A stretch of 64,000 nucleotides of DNA, taken from contig JODU01000015.1 in assembly GCA_000720845.1 (NCBI GenBank), positions 186,001-250,000 of the forward strand, in the 5' to 3' direction. The first letter of the stretch is position 1. Every line of letters begins with the position of its first letter. Shown here piece by piece: positions 7,183 through 14,610 of the stretch. Source of the stretch: Kitasatospora aureofaciens. Lineage in GTDB: Bacteria > Actinomycetota > Actinomycetes > Streptomycetales > Streptomycetaceae. Below the pieces are notes generated by a model that saw nothing but the letters and a program-made list of their open reading frames with translations, did not search any database and was not told the origin of the DNA. The position numbers and the translations under genes are program-made.

Positions 7183-8013
7183 CTATCCCTTCACGGCGCC
7201 GGCGGTCAGGCCGCTGACGGCCCTGCGCTGGAGGTAGACGAAGAGGATCAGGATCGGGATGGCGAACAGGGAGGAGGCGGCCATGGTCGCCCCCCAGTCG
7301 TCGCCGAAGACGGTCTGGAAGCTGGTCAGCCACAGCGGCAGGGTCTGGGACTCCGCCTCCTTGTTGACGACCAGGACGAGGGGCAGCTCGTTCCAGGCGG
7401 TGATGAAGCCGAACATCGAGGTGGACATCAGGCCCGGCGCGAGCAGCGGCAGGATGACGCGGCGGAAGGCCTGCATCCGGGTGCAGCCGTCGACCATCGC
7501 CGACTCCTCCAGCTCCTTCGGCACGGCGGCGACGAAGCCGCGCAGCGTCAGGATGGTGAAGGGCAGGATCATCATCATGTAGAAGAGGGTGAGCGGCACC
7601 AGGCTGTTCAGCATCGACGCGTCGCGCACGATCATGTAGATCGCGATGACCATGACTTCCCAGGGCGCCATCTGGGCGAGCATGAAGCCGACGATGAAGC
7701 CCCGCCGTCCCCTGAACCGCATCCGCGCCAGGGCGAAGGACCCGGCCAGGGCGATGATCAGCGAGAAGACGACCGCGCAGACGGTGACGATGAAGGAGTT
7801 GCCGACGTACGTCCAGAAGTGGTCGGCCTCGGTCGCGGTCTTGAAGTGCTGGAAGGTGACGTCGGTCGGGAACCAGACCGGGTCCTCCGAGATGATGTCA
7901 CCGGTCGGCTTGAAGGCCGTGGTGAACATCCAGTAGACGGGGAAGACGAGGCCGATGAACAGGACGACGGCCGTGACGTTGGGCCACAGGCGGCCGAAGA
8001 GCGAGCGCTTCAC
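7183..8013 (-). CDS. dasC: Chitobiose ABC transporter permease DasC
   Basis: A 276-residue permease of the MalG (CUT1) type with six membrane segments. The cytoplasmic EAA loop is clear near residue 180: ELEESAMVDGCTRMQAFRRVILPL. The GTG start overlaps the dasB stop (GTGA), so translation is coupled. With DasB it forms the membrane channel for N,N'-diacetylchitobiose delivered by DasA. No ATPase is encoded nearby; in Streptomyces the shared MsiK ATPase, encoded elsewhere, energises such systems. Identity rests on the family plus the das gene order. Confidence 0.93.
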   Translation of the reverse strand: MKRSLFGRLWPNVTAVVLFIGLVFPVYWMFTTAFKPTGDIISEDPVWFPTDVTFQHFKTATEADHFWTYVGNSFIVTVCAVVFSLIIALAGSFALARMRFRGRRGFIVGFMLAQMAPWEVMVIAIYMIVRDASMLNSLVPLTLFYMMMILPFTILTLRGFVAAVPKELEESAMVDGCTRMQAFRRVILPLLAPGLMSTSMFGFITAWNELPLVLVVNKEAESQTLPLWLTSFQTVFGDDWGATMAASSLFAIPILILFVYLQRRAVSGLTAGAVKG

Positions 8014-8996
8014 AGCTCGTCCTCCTCTTGCTTGAGCACGATCCTGAGGTAGTACGCGGTCAGGCCGAGCAGGATCAGGATGGTCAGGACCGCGATCGCC
8101 GCGCCCATGCCGTAGTGCTGGTTGCCGACGCCCTCGATGTAGGCGTACACGGGCAGGATCTCGGTGAGACGGTCCGGTCCGCCGCCGTTGAACGTGTAGA
8201 CCTGGACGAACGCCTTGAAGATCCAGATGATCTCCAGGAACGTCGTGGCGTAGAGGAACGGGCGCAGGAACGGCAGGGTGACGGAGGTGAAGCTGCGCCA
8301 CGTGCCGGCCCCGTCGAGGGCGGCGGCCTCGTACAGCTCGCCGGGGATGGTGGTGGTCGCCGCGTACAGGTTGATGGCGACGAACGGGACGGACATCCAG
8401 ACGATCAGCACGGTGACGACGAAGAAGGTCGAGAACTGGCTGCCGGTCCAGCTGAAGTCGGCCATGGAGTGCCAGCCGAGCTTGTCGAGCACCCAGTTGA
8501 CGACACCGAAGCGCTCGGCGAAGAGCCACTGGTAGACGGTGGTCGCGGCGACCACGGGCATGGCCCACGCCAGCACCAGGCCGATCATCAGCACGAGCCG
8601 CATCACCCTGCCGAGCCGGGCGAGCAGCAGGCCGATCAGTCCGCCCACCACCATGGTGAGGACGACGTTGACCGCGGTGAAGATGATGGAACGGAGGGTG
8701 ACGCGCCAGAAGTCCTCGCCGGTGAGGACCTCCTTGTAGTTGTCGAAACCGGTCCACTCGGTGACGTGCTGGATCAGCTGCGCCATGTTGAGGTTCTGGA
8801 AGGACAGCAGGGCGTCCTTCACCAGCGGCCAGCCGAGCAGCAGCACGGTGGCCGCGGCGGCGGGCAGCAGCAGCAGATACGGGGCCAGCGCGCCGGCGCG
8901 CGACGCCGCTCTCGCTCTCGGCCCGCCGGTTCCCCCACCGTCCGCCTTGCGGACGTCCGACGGGCCTGAGGGCGGCCGTTCGGTCTGCACGGTCAT
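8010..8996 (-). CDS. dasB: Chitobiose ABC transporter permease DasB
   Basis: A 328-residue permease of the MalF (CUT1) type. The N-terminal 30 residues are a charged, glycine-rich cytoplasmic tail, then six membrane spans (first LAPYLLLLPAAAATVLLLGW) and the EAA loop ELYEAAALDGAGTWRSF near residue 230. It is translationally coupled to dasC. It lies 88 bases downstream of dasA, and that gap contains a strong hairpin. Partner and role as for DasC. Confidence 0.93.
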   Translation of the reverse strand: MTVQTERPPSGPSDVRKADGGGTGGPRARAASRAGALAPYLLLLPAAAATVLLLGWPLVKDALLSFQNLNMAQLIQHVTEWTGFDNYKEVLTGEDFWRVTLRSIIFTAVNVVLTMVVGGLIGLLLARLGRVMRLVLMIGLVLAWAMPVVAATTVYQWLFAERFGVVNWVLDKLGWHSMADFSWTGSQFSTFFVVTVLIVWMSVPFVAINLYAATTTIPGELYEAAALDGAGTWRSFTSVTLPFLRPFLYATTFLEIIWIFKAFVQVYTFNGGGPDRLTEILPVYAYIEGVGNQHYGMGAAIAVLTILILLGLTAYYLRIVLKQEEDEL

Positions 8997-9034
8997 GCTC
9001 GGGGTCTCTCTCTTCTCGACCTGTTCACCTCGAC

Positions 9035-9074
9035 GCCGGGGCGGGGGCCGTCGTGTGTCAGCCCCCGCCCCGGC
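9035..9074 (-). terminator. Hairpin between dasA and dasB
   Basis: A perfect 14-pair GC stem (arm GCCGGGGCGGGGGC and its complement) with a 12-base loop lies 10 bases beyond the dasA stop and about 40 bases before dasB. No T-run follows. It may act as a partial terminator or a 3' stabiliser, so that the binding protein is made in excess over the permeases, as is usual in such operons. Confidence 0.75.
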
Positions 9075-9084
9075 TCACCCGGTG

Positions 9085-10362
9085 CTACTGCTGCTGCGCC
9101 AGGCGCTTGTTGAACTCGCCCTCGACCTGCTTGGCGGCCTCGGCCGGGGACTTCCCCTTCATGACGGCCGTCAGGTACGTCTTGATCGGGTTCGGGTCGT
9201 TCTCGACCGCGGCCCACTCGGGGATCAGCGGCGTGGTGTCACCGGTCCCGGCGGCCGGTGCGGCGGCCTCGGCGGCGGCGTTGCCCTTCAGGTTGCTCTG
9301 CAGCGCCTCCTTGTTGGGGATGACGCCGTTGGCCTTGGCCAGCCCGCCCTCGAACTTGTCGGAGAGCGCGATCTTCAGGAACTCCTTGGCGAGCTCCTGC
9401 TTCTTGCTGCCCGCGGCGACGGCCAGGTTGGAGCCGCCGAGGAAGACGCCCTCGGGCTTGTCCGCCGCGGGGCCCGGGATGGTGAAGTAGCCGAGGTCCT
9501 TCTCGATCGCCGGGTTGGTGGCGATCGCCGTGGCGCCCTCCCAGCCCATGCCGATGAAGGAGCCGGTCTTGCCCTTGGCGAAGATCTCGCCCTGCTGCGG
9601 GGTGGCCTCGTCCTTGTCCTTGGGCGCCTTGGAGAGGGCCTGGAACTTCTTGTAGGTCTCGGTGGCGGCGGCGACCTTCGGGTCGGACAGGTTGGAGACG
9701 TACTTGTCGCCGTCCTTCTTGACCAGCTCGCCGCCCTCGCCGATGACCAGGCCCACGAAGTGGTACCAGTTCTGGCCGGGCAGGTAGATCGGCTCGGCGT
9801 CGGTCTTGTCGCCGATCGTCTTGAGGTCGTTGTAGAACTCGTCGCGGGTCTTGGGCAGTTCCTTGATGCCCGCGTCCGCCCAGATCTTCTTGTTGTAGAC
9901 GACGACGCGGTTGACCACGAACCATGGGGCCGCGTACTGCTTGCCGTCGAACACGGCGGACTTGTTGAGGGACTCGGACCAGTCGGTGCCGATCTCGCCC
10001 TTGAGGTCGCTCAGGTCCGCGAGGCCGCCGGTCTTGGCGTAGGCGGGGGTCTGGGTGTTGCCGATCTCGAAGACGTCGGGCGGGTTCTCCTCGGAGAGGG
10101 CGGTGGTCAGCTTCTGCTGGATGCCGTTCCACTTCTGGATCTCGAACTTGACCTTGGCCTTGGTCTTCGCCTCGAACTCCTTGGCGAGGTCCGCCTGCCA
10201 GTCGTCGGGCGAGGAGCCGTCCATCACCCACACGGTGAGCGTCTCGCCGGCGTAGCCGTCGGCGCCGGCCTTCTTGCCGTCGTCGTCGCTGTCGCCCCCG
10301 CACGCGGCGATCGAGACCATCATGCCCGCGATACCGATCGCGGCTATAAGCTTGCGCTTCAC
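9085..10362 (-). CDS. dasA: Chitobiose-binding lipoprotein DasA
   Basis: A 425-residue family 1 extracellular sugar-binding protein. The GTG start at 10362 follows GAGGAGGG seven bases upstream and gives a proper lipoprotein signal: VKRK, a hydrophobic core, and the lipobox IAAC with Cys21 as the lipidated residue, then CGGDSDDDGKK. The mature part starts with ETLTVWVMDGSSPDDW and has the sequence pattern of chitobiose/maltose-type binding proteins. It captures N,N'-diacetylchitobiose outside the cell for DasBC. Two dre sites overlap and follow its promoter. In S. coelicolor dasA also affects development. Confidence 0.93.
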   Translation of the reverse strand: MKRKLIAAIGIAGMMVSIAACGGDSDDDGKKAGADGYAGETLTVWVMDGSSPDDWQADLAKEFEAKTKAKVKFEIQKWNGIQQKLTTALSEENPPDVFEIGNTQTPAYAKTGGLADLSDLKGEIGTDWSESLNKSAVFDGKQYAAPWFVVNRVVVYNKKIWADAGIKELPKTRDEFYNDLKTIGDKTDAEPIYLPGQNWYHFVGLVIGEGGELVKKDGDKYVSNLSDPKVAAATETYKKFQALSKAPKDKDEATPQQGEIFAKGKTGSFIGMGWEGATAIATNPAIEKDLGYFTIPGPAADKPEGVFLGGSNLAVAAGSKKQELAKEFLKIALSDKFEGGLAKANGVIPNKEALQSNLKGNAAAEAAAPAAGTGDTTPLIPEWAAVENDPNPIKTYLTAVMKGKSPAEAAKQVEGEFNKRLAQQQ

Positions 10363-10452
10363 GCCAACCCTCCTCAGGGATGCCACACAACCCCCCTGCC
10401 TCCCCGCGGTTGCTCGTCGACGCGGACCGCCCATGGGGCCGGGACCTGGACC

Positions 10453-10503
10453 AATGGTGTAGACCAGTACGGGGAGCTTGGCCCAGACCAATAGGACTGT
10501 CAA
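10453..10503 (-). promoter_or_regulatory. dasA promoter with two dre sites
   Basis: Read on the minus strand, TTGACA (10498-10503) and CAAGCT (10475-10480) are 17 bases apart. The dre CTTGGCCCAGACCAAT (10477-10492, + strand) lies between them, and a better one, AATGGTGTAGACCAGT (10453-10468), lies just downstream near the start of transcription. DasR bound here would block initiation. Two dre sites before dasA are established in S. coelicolor. Confidence 0.82.
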
Positions 10504-10668
10504 GGGTGTTCAAACTCCGCCCCCGCGTCCGTGATGGGACCGAGATATGCAGGGACCTTTCATTGCGCAAGCGACAGATCGGGCGGACCGGGACCGGGTG
10601 TACCACCCCCCACCGAATGACGTGCGGGGACAGCCCCGAACGCGCGTACCAGCGGCCTCTGACGCACC

Positions 10669-10684
10669 TGTGGACTAGACCAAG
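10669..10684. promoter_or_regulatory. dre site upstream of dasR
   Basis: TGTGGACTAGACCAAG, with the core TGGACTAGACCA, lies 14 bases upstream of a candidate -10 element of dasR (TATACA), over its -35 region. This suggests autoregulation. Confidence 0.7.
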
Positions 10685-10781
10685 GGTGTTCCCGCGGGTA
10701 TACAGAAGGGATCACGGAGCGTGCGGGGGCCATCCCGGCACGAAGCCGTGCCACGATGTGAGCCGTGGCCGACAGGGATAG

Positions 10782-11582
<801 letters not shown>

Positions 11583-11740
11583 GGCCCCGTCCCGGCGCAT
11601 AACCGGCATAGTTCCCCGCGCGCGGGCGCGAAGTTGCGGTTGAGGACCGATATACGGACGAGGTCTTCCGCTGTCTTGACACCGTCACCTACATTTCGTG
11701 CGCACTGCACGAGGTGATCAGCGAGGGGACGGAGCCGCGC

Positions 11741-12049
11741 ATGTCAGAAGACACAGAAGTGAGCAGAGAGCCGGTGGTGACGCCGGTGCGCGTCGTCATC
11801 GGGCTCTGTCTCGTCGCACCGTTCGTCGCCATGCTGTGGGTCGGTTCGTACGCGAAGGCGGACCCGACCTTCATCGGCATCCCGTTCTTCTACTGGTACC
11901 AGATGGCGTGGGTGCTGATCTCCACCCTGCTGACGGTGGCCGCGTACAAGCTGTGGCAGCACGACCAGCGCGGACGCGCCGGCCGCTCCGCCGCCGGCCG
12001 CCCCGTCCCCTCCACCCCCTCCGCGCCGAAGGGTGGTGAGTCGCGATGA
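11741..12049 (+). CDS. DUF3311 small membrane protein (symporter partner)
   Basis: A 102-residue protein with two membrane spans (about 20-42 and 52-75) and a short basic tail. The pattern PFFYWYQMAWVLISTLL is typical of DUF3311. The ATG was chosen over an upstream GTG at 11714 because GAGGGG...GGAG precedes it. Its stop overlaps the start of the following solute:sodium symporter (ATGA). Such DUF3311/SSS pairs occur widely and form two-part carriers of monocarboxylates in the cases studied; the small subunit is thought to aid assembly or function of the carrier. A good -35 (TTGACA, 11676-11681) lies upstream. Confidence 0.85.
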   Translation: MSEDTEVSREPVVTPVRVVIGLCLVAPFVAMLWVGSYAKADPTFIGIPFFYWYQMAWVLISTLLTVAAYKLWQHDQRGRAGRSAAGRPVPSTPSAPKGGESR

Positions 12050-13656
12050 ACGACGGCGTGAACGGCGTCGCACTCGCCGTCTTCATCTTCTTCTTCGTGC
12101 TCGTCACCGCCATGGGCTTCCTGGCCGCCCGCTGGCGCCGTGCCGAGAACGAGCACAGCCTCGACGAGTGGGGCCTCGGCGGCCGCTCGTTCGGCACCTG
12201 GGTCACCTGGTTCCTGCTGGGCGGCGACCTCTACACCGCGTACACCTTCGTGGCCGTCCCGGCGGCGATCTACGCGGCGGGCGCGTCCGGCTTCTTCGCG
12301 GTGCCGTACACGATCCTGGTCTACCCACTGATCTTCACCTTCCTGCCCCGCCTGTGGTCGGTCTCGCACAAGCACGGTTACGTGACGACCTCGGACTTCG
12401 TGCGCGGCCGGTTCGGCTCCAAGGGCCTGTCGCTGGCGGTCGCCGTAACCGGCATCCTGGCGACCATGCCGTACATCGCGCTCCAGCTGGTCGGCATCCA
12501 GGCCGTCCTCGACGTGATGGGCGTCGGCGGCGGCGAGGACACCAACTGGTTCGTCAAGGACCTGCCGCTGCTGATCGCCTTCGGTGTGCTGGCGGCGTAC
12601 ACCTACTCGTCGGGGCTGCGCGCGCCCGCGCTGATCGCGTTCGTGAAGGACACGCTGATCTACATCGTCATCGCGGTGGCGATCATCTACATCCCGATCA
12701 AGCTGGGCGGGTTCGACGACATCTTCGCGTCGGCGAGCGACAAGTTCACCGAGGCGGGCAAGGGCGGAGTGGTGCCGGACGCGGGGGGCCAGTGGACGTA
12801 CGCGACCCTCGCGCTCGGCTCGGCCCTCGCACTCTTCATGTATCCGCACTCGATCACCGCCACGCTGTCCTCGCGCAGCCGTGAGGTGATCCGCCGCAAC
12901 ACCACGATCCTGCCGCTGTACTCGCTGATGCTGGGCCTGCTCGCGCTGCTGGGCTTCATGGCCATCGCGGCCGGGGTCAAGGTGGACAACGGCCAGCTGG
13001 CGATCCCGCAGCTGTTCGAGAACATGTTCCCGGACTGGTTCGCGGGCGTGGCCTTCGCGGCGATCGGCATCGGCGCCCTGGTCCCGGCGGCGATCATGTC
13101 GATCGCGGCCGCGAACCTGTTCACCCGCAACATCTACAAGGACTTCATCAAGCCGGACGCCACGCCGCAGCAGGAGACGAAGGTCTCCAAGCTGGTGTCG
13201 CTGCTGGTGAAGGTGGGCGCGCTGATCTTCGTCCTGGGCATGGACAAGACCGTCGCGATCAACTTCCAGCTGCTGGGCGGCATCTGGATCCTGCAGACCT
13301 TCCCGGCCCTGGTCGGCGGCCTGTTCACCCGCTGGTTCCACCGCTGGGCGCTGCTCGGCGGCTGGGCGGTCGGCATGGTCTACGGCACGGTCGCCGCCTA
13401 CGGTGTGGCCTCGCCGACGCAGAAGCACTTCGGCGGCTCCTCCGACGAGATCCCCGGCATCGGCGAGATCGGCTACATCGGTCTCACCGCCTTCGTGCTG
13501 AACGTGCTGGTCACCGTGGTCCTGACCTTCGTCCTGAGGGCGGTCAAGGCGCCCGACGGCATCGACGAGACCAAGCCGAGCGACTACACGGCGGACGCCG
13601 GCGACCCCGGCGTCCAGGTGGAACTGCCGCCGGCCACTGCGGGCAGCTCGCACTGA
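12046..13656 (+). CDS. Solute:sodium symporter, monocarboxylate (Mct) type
   Basis: A 536-residue transporter of the SSS family with about 13 membrane spans. It has the early motif GGRSFGTWVTWFLLGGDLYTAY, a central PHSITATLSSRSREVIRRN and NLFTRNIYKDFIKPDAT, typical of MctC/ActP-like carriers. It likely takes up a short organic acid such as acetate, propionate or pyruvate with a cation. It is translationally coupled to the DUF3311 gene. Uptake of carbon acids next to the das genes may be chance. No regulator site is evident. Confidence 0.85.
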   Translation: MNDGVNGVALAVFIFFFVLVTAMGFLAARWRRAENEHSLDEWGLGGRSFGTWVTWFLLGGDLYTAYTFVAVPAAIYAAGASGFFAVPYTILVYPLIFTFLPRLWSVSHKHGYVTTSDFVRGRFGSKGLSLAVAVTGILATMPYIALQLVGIQAVLDVMGVGGGEDTNWFVKDLPLLIAFGVLAAYTYSSGLRAPALIAFVKDTLIYIVIAVAIIYIPIKLGGFDDIFASASDKFTEAGKGGVVPDAGGQWTYATLALGSALALFMYPHSITATLSSRSREVIRRNTTILPLYSLMLGLLALLGFMAIAAGVKVDNGQLAIPQLFENMFPDWFAGVAFAAIGIGALVPAAIMSIAAANLFTRNIYKDFIKPDATPQQETKVSKLVSLLVKVGALIFVLGMDKTVAINFQLLGGIWILQTFPALVGGLFTRWFHRWALLGGWAVGMVYGTVAAYGVASPTQKHFGGSSDEIPGIGEIGYIGLTAFVLNVLVTVVLTFVLRAVKAPDGIDETKPSDYTADAGDPGVQVELPPATAGSSH

Positions 13657-13676
13657 TCCCCGGAGCGCGAACGCGG

Positions 13677-13704
13677 CGGGCCGTCGGAGAAATCCGGCGG
13701 CCCG
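13677..13704 (+). terminator. Terminator after the symporter gene
   Basis: A 12-pair stem CGGGCCGTCGGA/TCCGGCGGCCCG (one G-U pair) closed by a stable GAAA tetraloop, 20 bases after the symporter stop and 30 bases before the next gene. Confidence 0.75.
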
Positions 13705-13734
13705 TTGTCGTACCCGTCGGGCACACTCGGCGTC

Positions 13735-14241
13735 ATGGACTTCGTGATCCGACGTGCGACGGCCGAGGAGTACGACACCCTCGGCGAGATCACCGCGCAG
13801 GCCTACCTGCGCGACGGCCTCCTCGACTTCGGGGAGAGCGACTCGTACCTGGACGAGCTGCGCGACGTGGCCAAGCGGGCGGCGGCGGCCGAGGTGCTGG
13901 TCGCCGCGGCGGACGGCCGGGTGCTCGGCGGCGTGACCTTCGTGCCGTCCGGCGGTCCCATGGCGGACATCGCGCGCCCCGGCGAGGCCGAGATACGCAT
14001 GCTCGCCGTCGCCCGCGAGGCGCGTGGCCGCGGGGCGGGCGAGGCGCTCGTACGGGCCTGTGTCGACCGCGCCAGGACGGTGGCCGGTTGCACGGGCGTC
14101 GTGCTGTCGACCCAGACCGCCATGCGCACCGCCCACCGCCTCTACGAGCGCCTGGGCTTCGTCCGCACGCCCGACCGCGACTGGAACCCCCTGCCGGAGC
14201 TGGACGACATCATGCTGCTCACTTACGAACTGACGCTCTGA
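13735..14241 (+). CDS. GNAT-family N-acetyltransferase
   Basis: A 168-residue single-domain GNAT protein. The acetyl-CoA binding segment EIRMLAVAREARGRGAGEALV (motif A, with the RGRGAG phosphate loop) lies around residues 82-104, and the closing helix AHRLYERLGFVRT around 131-143. The N terminus has the usual IRRATAEEYDTL. Substrate is not predictable. It stands alone, between a terminator and the nrdA control region. The ATG at 13735 is where the fold begins; ribosome site is weak. Confidence 0.85.
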   Translation: MDFVIRRATAEEYDTLGEITAQAYLRDGLLDFGESDSYLDELRDVAKRAAAAEVLVAAADGRVLGGVTFVPSGGPMADIARPGEAEIRMLAVAREARGRGAGEALVRACVDRARTVAGCTGVVLSTQTAMRTAHRLYERLGFVRTPDRDWNPLPELDDIMLLTYELTL

Positions 14242-14295
14242 CGCTCTGGCACCGACCCGAAGCGGGCCCGACGCTACACCCTGACACGGAAGCCA

Positions 14296-14342
14296 GACAC
14301 AACATCTGGGGGTGCTGGCGGAGCCCGGCACAAGATGTATGC
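14296..14342 (+). promoter_or_regulatory. Two NrdR boxes over the nrdA promoter
   Basis: CACAACATCT (14298-14307) and CACAAGATGT (14329-14338) share eight of ten bases and repeat with a 31-base period, the characteristic spacing of paired NrdR boxes (three helical turns). The second overlaps a candidate -10, TATGCT (14338-14343). NrdR represses ribonucleotide reductase genes when dATP/ATP is bound. NrdR control of nrdABS is known in S. coelicolor. Confidence 0.7.
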
Positions 14343-14480
14343 TCGTGCTCGCTGTCGCCGCAGGGGAATCCGGTGCGAATCCGGAACTGTCCCGCAACGG
14401 TGTACTCGTGTGCATCCGTACGTCTTCGCACGTGCGCGCACGCCTGGTCAGTCCGAGGACCTGCCGACAGTGCGCCCGGC
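14341..14480 (+). promoter_or_regulatory. Cobalamin (B12) riboswitch
   Basis: The conserved core is present: AGGGGAATCCGGTGCGAATC, then CCGGAACTGTCCCGCAACGGTG, and after a variable arm the B12 box region GTCAGTCCGAGGACCTGCC followed by GACAGTG. These match the class's catalogued order. It sits in the leader of nrdA, where in S. coelicolor adenosylcobalamin shuts off the oxygen-dependent reductase so that the B12-dependent NrdJ takes over. Ends are approximate. Confidence 0.95.
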
Positions 14481-14568
14481 CGCCTTGGCCCGGGTGCCAT
14501 GACGTCCGGGCCTCGTGGAGTGGGCCGGTGGACGCGACGCCGCGTGCGCTCGTGAGCTGCCCCCTGCC

Positions 14569-14602
14569 CTCCCTCCGCCAGGCCCCGTGCCGAGCGAGGG
14601 AG
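14569..14602 (+). promoter_or_regulatory. Possible helix hiding the nrdA ribosome site
   Basis: CTCCCTC (14569-14575) is complementary to GAGGGAG (14596-14602), which is the nrdA Shine-Dalgarno sequence eight bases before the GTG start. When formed, it would block translation, so this is a candidate expression platform for the riboswitch. Pairing is seen in the sequence; its role is inferred. Confidence 0.55.
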
Positions 14603-14610
14603 TGCTCCAC

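Larger units (their letters stand above)
14242..14610 (+). promoter_or_regulatory. nrdABS leader and promoter region
   Basis: A 369-base gap before nrdA, with no gene. In order it holds two NrdR boxes over the promoter, the cobalamin riboswitch, a GC hairpin (14487-14512, GGCCCGG/CCGGGCC without T-run) and a helix that can cover the nrdA ribosome site. Each is listed below. Confidence 0.85.
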
